DNA of 64,000 bases from Phytobacter diazotrophicus. GTDB taxonomy: Bacteria > Pseudomonadota > Gammaproteobacteria > Enterobacterales > Enterobacteriaceae. Shown piece after piece: positions 38,789 through 45,662 of the stretch. How positions within the stretch are numbered: the stretch's first letter is position 1; every line of letters begins with the position of its first letter. The DNA is taken from NCBI GenBank assembly GCA_004346725.1, contig SMDE01000001.1:62001-126000 (forward strand), read 5' to 3'. The notes under the pieces were generated by a model. It ran no database searches, had not been told where the DNA came from, and worked only from the letters and a program-made list of their open reading frames with translations. Position numbers and translations under genes: made by a program.

Positions 38789-39016
38789 ATGCGTAATACC
38801 GAATCCCGTAGTTATAGCACTGACAGCGATGCGCTGGCCGTATTACTGACAGACGCCAAAAAAGAAGAACGAAAAGACCGTGCTCTCGCTGTTTCGATCC
38901 GACTTGAGGCGCTGGCTATCCATATCACCAGAGAATGTATGAGTGGCGCAGAAGCTGCCGAACTGCTGCGACGTGAAGCCACCCGCTTCGAGAACGAATC
39001 ACAGGAGCTGCACTAA
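38789..39016 (+). CDS. DUF2732-like small phage protein
   Basis: A 75-residue protein (DSDALAVLLTDAKKEERKDRALAVSIRLEALAIHITRECMSGAEAAELLRREATRFENES). It is of the type found just upstream of the TraR-like and A genes in P2/186-type phages. Function unknown. Its stop overlaps the next start (TAATG). Confidence 0.7.
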   Translation: MRNTESRSYSTDSDALAVLLTDAKKEERKDRALAVSIRLEALAIHITRECMSGAEAAELLRREATRFENESQELH

Positions 39017-39237
39017 TGGCCGATGCAATGGATTTAGCACAGCAGCGCGAGCTGGAAGACCGCGAGCGCCACATCAGTAACGCGCGCAGCCGTATCGCTG
39101 CACCTTCCCGTTTTCTCTGCGAAGAATGCGATATGCCCATCCCGGAAGCCCGGCGCATTGCGATTCCTGGCGTGGTCTTTTGTGTGACCTGTCAGGAGGT
39201 TACGGAACTGAAATCTAAACATTATCGGGGGGTATGA
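39016..39237 (+). CDS. TraR/DksA-type zinc-finger protein
   Basis: A 73-residue protein with a C4 zinc finger (CEECDMPI ... CVTCQE, Cys36, Cys39, Cys56 and Cys59 by count) after a helical N-terminus. TraR-like phage proteins bind the RNA polymerase secondary channel as small mimics of DksA plus ppGpp and change promoter choice. The start overlaps the preceding stop by one base. Confidence 0.85.
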   Translation: MADAMDLAQQRELEDRERHISNARSRIAAPSRFLCEECDMPIPEARRIAIPGVVFCVTCQEVTELKSKHYRGV

Positions 39238-39238
39238 A

Positions 39239-41461
39239 TTGGCGGTTCAGTTCGCTTATCCGTGGAATACTCCCCGGTCAGCAATAGCCAGTCCGTATCT
39301 TACCTATGAGCAACAGCACCGCCGCGACCGTATGTTCGCGGCTTTGCTGCATGCGAGAAAGATGCTTTCTCTCCAGCCTGAATGTGTGCGTTTCGATATT
39401 TCCCGCACTGCTGCAATGCTGGAGCAAAATCAGGGCAGTCAACGAGCCAATGCCTTTTTAATCAGCTTTTGCAAAAAGGCATTGCCGCGTCTGGAACTGG
39501 TCGCAAAAAAATACGAGTGCGCAGGTATTAACAGCAACGTATCAGCCACTGTTTTCGGTGGTCATTTTGATACCCGGCTAATGCAATATCTGGCATCACG
39601 CATGGTCAATATGGTCGCCAGATATAACCGGTTACCGGATATGTCGCGCGCCGATATTGATTTGCTGGCCGCTGATATTGCTAATTTCATTCGCGCTGAA
39701 TTAGCAGAGCATGACGACGCTGATTCTGGACTCGGAGAGCTGGCTACGTTACATGGCTGGTACATGCGCGCCGGACTGATAGCACTGCAATTCGGCGTTA
39801 CCCCGCCGCATTGGGCGGGGCTGACAACAAAATACTTTGACCAGGACAAGGCCGCGCCGGCCATCATGCGCATGTTCAGCGATGTATGGTGGCGTGGTCG
39901 TTTACGCCGTGTTGCTGCGTCATGGCGGGAGCATCTGCAAATTGCAATCGGCAACGTCAGCAAGAAAAAACACGCTTACGCGAGTAAAAATTGCGTGACA
40001 GACTGGCGCGAGCAGAAGCGCCGTACACGCGAATTTCTCAAGGGACTGGAGCTCGAAGACGAAGACGGCAACCGCATCAGCCTGATTGAAAAATACGACG
40101 GCTCGGTCGCTAATCCGGCAATACGCCGCTGCGAGCTGATGACCCGCATTCGTGGATTTGAAAATATCTGCAATGAACTCGGTTATGTCGGGGAGTTTTA
40201 CACCCTGACCGCGCCGTCTAAATATCACGCCACAACTAAAGCGGGCTACCGTAACAGCAAATGGAACGGAGCCAGCCCCTCGGATACGCAAAGTTATCTC
40301 ACCGGCCTTTGGGCGCGCATTCGTGCCAAGCTACACCGTGAAGAAATCCGCATTTTTGGCATACGCGTTGCCGAACCTCATCACGACGGGACGCCTCACT
40401 GGCACATGTTGATGTTCATGTTGCCGGAAGATGTCGAGCGCGTTCGCAAGGTTATTCGTGATTATGCATGGCAGGAAGAAGAGAGCGAACTCCGCAGCGA
40501 TAAAGCCAGAAAAGCACGCTTTCATGCCGAGGCCATCGACCCGGAAAAAGGCAGTGCCACGGGGTATATCGCTAAATACATATCCAAGAATATTGACGGT
40601 TATGCGCTTGATGGTGAAAAGGATGACGAAAACGGCGAGCTTTTGAAAGAGACGGCTCCCGCTGTTTCAGCCTGGGCGGCCCGCTGGCACATTCGGCAAT
40701 TCCAGTTTATCGGCGGTGCGCCTGTAACGGTCTACCGCGAATTGCGTCGTCTGGCTGACACCGAAACCGCCCACGGTCTGAGCGTGGAGTTTGCCGCCGT
40801 ACATGATGCTGCTGATGCCGGTGACTGGGCGGGCTATGTCAATGCGCAGGGCGGCGCGTTTGTCCGTCGTGATGATTTGCAGGTACGCACGTTGTATGAG
40901 TCCCGCACCGGGTTTAACCAATATGGTGAGGAAACTGTCTGCATTCGTGGTGTGTACGATTCCGCTGTTGGCGCAGGAACCCCGATTTTAACCCGGCTCA
41001 AGCAGTGGAAAATTGTGCCGAAGCGTGCCGTTGATTTGGCCGTTGACGTTAAGGGCGCTCCTGCGCCCTCTCGGAGTTCTGTCAATAACTGTACGGGGAG
41101 CGAAAGCGATCCACCGATACTCGATTTAACAAAACCCTTAAGTCGACGCGAAAGACGTGAGCTAACTAACCGACTTAGAAACCAAAGGCCAGTAAGACGG
41201 CGAAAATTTATCCACGGAACGGATGAGCAAAACGCAGCTTTAGAGAAAACTATCGACGATGTATGTCTGACTACCGGTATTACTATCAGCCGGGGCGAAG
41301 CCCTGCATCTAATGGCAGGAGGTAAAAGTTGTTTTGGTGGCAAATGGCTGAGAGGGACGTTCAATGGCGGGGTTTATTCTACAGTTCAATCACATTCGCA
41401 TCGGGCTAGAAAAATCCTTAATCGCGTTGCAATTTTAGCAAGGACTACAGCGAAAAATTGA
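39239..41461 (+). CDS. A: P2-type replication initiation endonuclease A
   Basis: The protein nicks the phage origin and stays joined to the DNA 5' end to start rolling-circle replication. In P2 the origin lies inside this gene. The 740-residue protein has the metal-binding motif HHDGTPHWHMLMF near residue 380 and the paired active tyrosines in GYIAKYISKN (Tyr443 and Tyr447). It starts at TTG 39239, one base after the TraR-like stop, behind GGGGGT. The non-standard start probably limits its expression. Confidence 0.92.
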   Translation: MAVQFAYPWNTPRSAIASPYLTYEQQHRRDRMFAALLHARKMLSLQPECVRFDISRTAAMLEQNQGSQRANAFLISFCKKALPRLELVAKKYECAGINSNVSATVFGGHFDTRLMQYLASRMVNMVARYNRLPDMSRADIDLLAADIANFIRAELAEHDDADSGLGELATLHGWYMRAGLIALQFGVTPPHWAGLTTKYFDQDKAAPAIMRMFSDVWWRGRLRRVAASWREHLQIAIGNVSKKKHAYASKNCVTDWREQKRRTREFLKGLELEDEDGNRISLIEKYDGSVANPAIRRCELMTRIRGFENICNELGYVGEFYTLTAPSKYHATTKAGYRNSKWNGASPSDTQSYLTGLWARIRAKLHREEIRIFGIRVAEPHHDGTPHWHMLMFMLPEDVERVRKVIRDYAWQEEESELRSDKARKARFHAEAIDPEKGSATGYIAKYISKNIDGYALDGEKDDENGELLKETAPAVSAWAARWHIRQFQFIGGAPVTVYRELRRLADTETAHGLSVEFAAVHDAADAGDWAGYVNAQGGAFVRRDDLQVRTLYESRTGFNQYGEETVCIRGVYDSAVGAGTPILTRLKQWKIVPKRAVDLAVDVKGAPAPSRSSVNNCTGSESDPPILDLTKPLSRRERRELTNRLRNQRPVRRRKFIHGTDEQNAALEKTIDDVCLTTGITISRGEALHLMAGGKSCFGGKWLRGTFNGGVYSTVQSHSHRARKILNRVAILARTTAKN

Positions 41462-41536
41462 CGTTAATATTTTTCCTTTCATGCGTATACAATTTATTGA
41501 GCCTTGATTTTTTCTTCCATTTTTATAAAGATATGA

Positions 41537-41556
41537 TACTGTGTTTTTATACAGTA
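41537..41556. promoter_or_regulatory. LexA (SOS) box
   Basis: TACTGTGTTTTTATACAGTA matches the LexA consensus TACTGTATATATATACAGTA at 17 of 20 positions, with both CTGT and ACAG intact. It lies 18 bases before the GTG start of the next gene. Confidence 0.85.
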
Positions 41557-41574
41557 TCTCGTGTTGGAGGTTGT

Positions 41575-41793
41575 GTGGATAGAGAACTGAGCGAGCATGT
41601 AATGATTGAGCGGGTCGAGATGATTGCGCGTCTTACGGCCGAGGGTGCTTGTAAGGAAAGAGATCGCGAAATTGCACTAGGATTGATTGCTGAAATCGCG
41701 AAAGGAAGCATTCTGAAAAACAATGGGTTTACCGTGGTTTTCTCAGTATCTCCTGTGAAGGATGAGATAGGAAATGGTTATGTTCGTGACTAA
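41575..41793 (+). CDS. LexA-controlled small phage protein, Tum-like candidate
   Basis: A 72-residue protein (VDRELSEHVMIERVEMIARLTAEGACKERDREIALGLIAEIAKGSILKNNGFTVVFSVSPVKDE) starting at GTG 41575 with GGAGG 4 bases upstream. Its place after A and behind an SOS box is that of the tum operon of phage 186. There the product inactivates CI after DNA damage. The match is by position and control; I cannot confirm homology to Tum, and it is shorter. Confidence 0.55.
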   Translation: MDRELSEHVMIERVEMIARLTAEGACKERDREIALGLIAEIAKGSILKNNGFTVVFSVSPVKDEIGNGYVRD

Positions 41794-41923
41794 TTTTTTT
41801 GATTACTTATGCGAAGAAAGGGATATGTAGCGAATCTGGCATATGCCGTTGATGTTCAAGAGTTGTAGATAAATCGTATCCAATTTAATATGCGTACATA
41901 AAATCTACATTAAGGATATCAGA

Positions 41924-42130
41924 ATGGACTGGATTACACATATCATTACTTTTTTCGTTGGGCTTGGCGCTGGCTGGTCGATTCGTATTGTGTACTCGTC
42001 GCGCAAGCAAGTTGGCGACGCCACTACAAATTCACACAATCATACTGTTACACAGACGGGCAATAGCGTTAGGAACGGAAGCATTGTAGGTGGTAACCAG
42101 GATAGCTCACATCAAGATAGTTCACATTAA
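41924..42130 (+). CDS. Small membrane protein with a C-terminal GN-repeat motif
   Basis: A 68-residue protein with one N-terminal membrane segment (HIITFFVGLGAGWSIRIVY, residues 6-24), a basic stop-transfer turn (SSRKQ) and a polar, Asn/His/Thr/Gly-rich tail. Residues 44-59 read QTGNSVRNGSIVGGNQ. The same pattern (Q-x-G-N-[ST]-V-x-N-G-x-I-[VI]-x-G-N-Q) occupies residues 5-20 of the next protein. The tail would lie in the cytoplasm if the first segment is inserted N-out. No family is recognised. It begins a tightly spaced four-gene operon. Confidence 0.7.
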   Translation: MDWITHIITFFVGLGAGWSIRIVYSSRKQVGDATTNSHNHTVTQTGNSVRNGSIVGGNQDSSHQDSSH

Positions 42131-42141
42131 GAGAGGTTAGT

Positions 42142-42699
42142 GTGTCTGTCGAACAGTTGGGCAATACTGTAACCAATGGTCATATTATTGCGGGTAACCA
42201 GACCATCCATCAGTACGCGGCAAAGGGAACTAATCGCGAGATACAGGATCTCTATGAGCGTCTGAAGAGAGGGGACTCGAGTGAATCAAACTCTGAGTTT
42301 TGTGCTGAGCTTGAGCATTATATGGCTCTTCAACCTGAAATCGATGTCCGTGGTCTGGATGCAAAATTGATCGAAAGCAACAGAAAAGATTTGTTGTTTT
42401 TAGCGAAGCAGATGAAGGAAAAAGCTGCTAAGGCTATCATGCGCCGCCAAACATCGCGAACAGCACAACGGATATTTGTGATAATTCTAGATCAGATCCA
42501 TTATGATTTTATAATGAAAGTAACACCACTTATTGAAGCAGATAATCCAAGGGTGATTGTAGATGCAAAAATAGGCTCGATAATTGATGAGCTTTACACT
42601 TCATTAGGTGAAAATCTTCTGGAGTTGACTGCAAAAGATCTTCTTGGTTTATTATTTTTTCTAGGTGGTAATTGTCATATAAGGTGGGATAAATGTTAA
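42142..42699 (+). CDS. ABC-three-component-like C-terminal-domain protein with N-terminal motif
   Basis: A 185-residue protein starting at GTG 42142 (GAGAGG upstream). Residues 5-20 carry the motif shared with the small membrane protein (QLGNTVTNGHIIAGNQ). The rest is helical (REIQDLYERLKRGDSS ... LEHYMALQPEIDVRGLDAKLIESNRKDLLFLAKQMKEKAAKAIMRRQTSRTAQRIFVIILDQIHYDFIMKVTPLIE). In pattern and place it resembles the variable CTD component of ABC-3C systems, which is thought to carry or recruit the effector. It overlaps the next gene by 7 bases. Family assignment is from memory of the pattern. Confidence 0.55.
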   Translation: MSVEQLGNTVTNGHIIAGNQTIHQYAAKGTNREIQDLYERLKRGDSSESNSEFCAELEHYMALQPEIDVRGLDAKLIESNRKDLLFLAKQMKEKAAKAIMRRQTSRTAQRIFVIILDQIHYDFIMKVTPLIEADNPRVIVDAKIGSIIDELYTSLGENLLELTAKDLLGLLFFLGGNCHIRWDKC

Positions 42700-43193
42700 T
42701 TTATCATCCGGCATATGATGCGTATCATTGTCTTTTTAGAATGATTGCGTTAATAGATCATGTAAATGAAATAGAGGTTGATAAGGCTAGGATTTTAGAT
42801 TTTTATCTTATTTTTCCTGCTTTGATTTCAGAAATTAGAATGCCTTATAATTATAGTGGCATAAAGAAAGAGGCAAAAAAATATTCTAATGCGTATCGTA
42901 ATCCAATTAATATTACATCAACATTTAGGGATATGCATGAGATTCAGATGGCAGCTATTAGGTGTTTGGCTGCTACTGGTTTAGTTGAAATAACAGATCT
43001 CGAAAGAAATATTATCAAGCGGACTGATAAATCTATCCCTGATGGTTTACTCCTATCCATGAGTGATTTTCTCAATGCTAAAGAAGAAATTTATACTTTC
43101 ATCATTGATAAATTATCACAATTTCCTCTAACAGGGAAGGATGGACTTAAAGATAGAACAAATTTAATGGAGTTTAGATATGACTTTTCTTAA
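42693..43193 (+). CDS. ABC-three-component-like middle component
   Basis: A 166-residue protein (IYHPAYDAYHCLFRMIALIDHVNEIEVDKARILDFYLIFPALISEIRMPYNYSGIKKEAKKY ... NITSTFRDMHEIQMAAIRCLAATGLVEIT). The opening and the RILDFYLIFPALI segment match the winged-helix middle component family of ABC-3C systems. It presumably links the ATPase to the CTD component. It overlaps its neighbours by 7 and 14 bases, so fixed ratios of the three products are likely. Confidence 0.65.
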   Translation: MLIYHPAYDAYHCLFRMIALIDHVNEIEVDKARILDFYLIFPALISEIRMPYNYSGIKKEAKKYSNAYRNPINITSTFRDMHEIQMAAIRCLAATGLVEITDLERNIIKRTDKSIPDGLLLSMSDFLNAKEEIYTFIIDKLSQFPLTGKDGLKDRTNLMEFRYDFS

Positions 43194-45117
43194 TCCATCT
43201 TTTTCTGTAAGTAAGCTAAAAGTTTTTCAAAATGGACACGAAGCATTTAGTTGCGATTTTCATAAAGGTGTCAATGTTATTAGAGGTCGTAATAGTTCTG
43301 GTAAAACGACTATTATGGATTTGCTTGCATTCTCTATTGGTGCTGAGAATATCAGATGGAAGCCCCAGGCTCTTTTGTGTACTTTGACTCTAGTGGAAGT
43401 GCTTTTAAATGGTAAGCCTGCATGCTTTAGAAGAGAAATTAGTAAGGAATCCATGCGGCCTTTAAGTATTTTTTGGGGGGAGATGGGGGAAGCATTGCAG
43501 TCTTCACCCGGCCAATGGGAAACATATCCTTTCAAACGTTCAGAAAAATCGTTGAGTTTCTCTCAGGTTGTCTTAAACGCGCTGGATATGCCATTAGCAC
43601 AAGGGGAGGGTGCATCAATTTTAACGATGCATCAGATTCTCCGTGTGCTTTATGCAGATCAACCTTCGGTGCATAGTCCTATCTTTAGGAACGATAATTT
43701 TGATAAAGCTCTAACAAGGGAAACTGTTGGTGATTATTTATGTGGTATATTTGATGATGTTTTGTATAGCTCATTAATAAGATTAAAACAGGTAGATTCT
43801 GAACTCTCGACTAAAATCACAGAGTTGAAGAGTATTTTTACTGTGCTCGGTAGATCTGGCCAATCAGAAAATATTCATTTTATTGAACAGAGAATAACTG
43901 ACTTAAAATTAGAGAAAGATAATATTTATAATAAACTAAATGAATTAAAAGGACGGGCAGTATCAGAAGGAGACAATAAAAATTCCGATAGGGAAAAAAC
44001 GAATGATCTTCGTAAAAGATTGAATAAAGCAAAAGAAGCGGAAGCCAAAAACATAGATAATATTAACTCCCTAGAAATGGAAGTGGCTGATTCTGAAATG
44101 TTTATCAATGAGTTAGAAGCTCGGTATCAAGCATTGAATGAGTCAGGTAAAGCTAGGGAGTATTTTAGTAATGTACAGTTTCAATTCTGCCCAAGCTGTT
44201 TAAGTGAGTTACATAATTCTCCAGAGGGAGGGTGCTCGCTTTGTAAAAATCATGCTCTTGAGGGTAGTGAGGCTCCACAACTATTGAGAATGAAAAATGA
44301 AATCTCGGTGCAGTTGAAAGAGTCGAAATATTTACTTGGACATAATCTTGAAAAATTAAAAAAACTGAGGCTTCAAGCACCAACGCTTAAAAAAGATGTT
44401 CAAGCACTTGTTCGAGAGTATGAAACTGTTTCTACTGTCTGGGAAAATGCCTATGAAATAGAGTTTGAAGCGTTAACTAAAGCACTTGGCCGAATTGAGG
44501 AAGAAATTAATCAAGCTTATGAATCAAGGAAGTTGAGTGATGTGATTTCTGACCTACAAAAAAATCGTGATGAATTACAATCAGAGAAAGAGCGGTTGGA
44601 ATCACTCATAGAGTCTTTGCAAAGTAAAGAGGAAGGTAGGAAGAAAGATATTTCTCAGACGGTTGAGTCTATTATGTCAAGACTTCTTAAACTTGACCTT
44701 CCATTGCAAACTGAGTTTATTGATCCTAGGCAAATTAATTTTAGCTTTGTGGATAACGAGGTGTATGTTAATGGTTCTAAGAATTTCTCAGAGAGCTCGG
44801 CGGTTGTGCTTAGGCATGTTTTTCATTTAGCTCTTCTGACTGCGAGTCTTGAAAAGCCTTACATGAGATTGCCTCGTTTCTTAATGCTAGATGGAATTGA
44901 TGATGGCGGCATGGAGAAGGAACGTAGTCACAACTTACAAAAAATTATTGTTCAAGAAGCCTCTACGTACCAGTATGATTTTCAATTGATTTATGCAACC
45001 TCAGAAATTAATCCTATTTACGACAATACTGATTTAATTGTTGGGAGATACTTTAATCCAGAAGATCGATCTCTTAACATTAGTTATGCAGCAACAGATA
45101 ATGGGAAATTAATTTAA
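43180..45117 (+). CDS. SMC/RecN-like ABC ATPase of a three-component system
   Basis: A 645-residue SMC-like ATPase with Walker A GRNSSGKT at 36-43, long coiled coils (about 230-335 and 365-510), and a central four-cysteine zinc ribbon (Cys337, Cys340, Cys352, Cys355). The signature region is NFSESSAVVLRHVFHLALL and the Walker B is RFLMLDGIDDGG (about 566-577). The ribbon differs from the single CxxC hook of Rad50. Such ATPases sense or act on DNA or nucleoprotein. With the two preceding genes it forms an ABC-3C-like conflict system. The gene is AT-rich, with many AGA and ATA codons unlike the phage genes. A hairpin at 45128 follows. Confidence 0.8.
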   Translation: MTFLNPSFSVSKLKVFQNGHEAFSCDFHKGVNVIRGRNSSGKTTIMDLLAFSIGAENIRWKPQALLCTLTLVEVLLNGKPACFRREISKESMRPLSIFWGEMGEALQSSPGQWETYPFKRSEKSLSFSQVVLNALDMPLAQGEGASILTMHQILRVLYADQPSVHSPIFRNDNFDKALTRETVGDYLCGIFDDVLYSSLIRLKQVDSELSTKITELKSIFTVLGRSGQSENIHFIEQRITDLKLEKDNIYNKLNELKGRAVSEGDNKNSDREKTNDLRKRLNKAKEAEAKNIDNINSLEMEVADSEMFINELEARYQALNESGKAREYFSNVQFQFCPSCLSELHNSPEGGCSLCKNHALEGSEAPQLLRMKNEISVQLKESKYLLGHNLEKLKKLRLQAPTLKKDVQALVREYETVSTVWENAYEIEFEALTKALGRIEEEINQAYESRKLSDVISDLQKNRDELQSEKERLESLIESLQSKEEGRKKDISQTVESIMSRLLKLDLPLQTEFIDPRQINFSFVDNEVYVNGSKNFSESSAVVLRHVFHLALLTASLEKPYMRLPRFLMLDGIDDGGMEKERSHNLQKIIVQEASTYQYDFQLIYATSEINPIYDNTDLIVGRYFNPEDRSLNISYAATDNGKLI

Positions 45118-45127
45118 CGATATGTGG

Positions 45128-45151
45128 CCATGCATCATAGTGCATGGTTTT
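45128..45151 (+). terminator. Intrinsic terminator of the ABC-three-component operon
   Basis: CCATGCA-TCATAG-TGCATGG followed by TTTTG, 10 bases after the ATPase stop. It makes the defence operon a self-contained unit. Confidence 0.7.
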
Positions 45152-45662
45152 GCATTCGATTTATATGTCGAGTTTTGCTAGTTAATACCAATGCTGACGT
45201 GGCTCAAGGCTACTGATGCAGTTGCATTAAAACCGACCCACAAAGCGGGCAGGCGAGGCGGGGAAAGCACTGCGCGCTGAACGTGATTTTATTTGATACT
45301 GTAGTATTTTATTACTGTACGTGAGGAATAAGGCTGTGTGTTGCATTGCCTATTGAACGTGGAAGAGGCACCCGACGGTTTGCCATCCGGATACGAGAGT
45401 GACCAGAGTTGTTTTAGCTTAGACCTAATCTGACATTGACACAGTGAAGAGCTTAACCTAATCGGTAGGCCATTCTGTACTTGGAACTATCTTGGTTGAG
45501 TTCACGCGGTACTAGTTAGTATCGAGGGGGCCTAATTACTAGAACATTCATATATTCAGTAGCATTTCCGTTTGGTTCCTAGTTGTGTTTCGATGTTTTC
45601 TCATATTAAATTGTTAACATATGCTTTTAATCTAAGCTTAAACATATAACAGGAAATGAGTG
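45152..45662. other. Intergenic region between the two cargo units
   Basis: About 510 bases with no gene that I can support. It must hold the promoter of the SIR2 gene. A short GC-rich patch at 45228-45285 (GCGGGCAGGCGAGGCGGGG) stands out from the AT-rich cargo and may be leftover phage DNA. AGGAAATGAG before 45663 provides the ribosome binding site. Confidence 0.4.

Noticed and set aside
45288-45325. Second LexA box near ATACTGTAGTATTTTATTACTGTACG
   Set aside because: The two TACTGTA words are direct, not inverted, so the CTGT-N8-ACAG pattern is not met.
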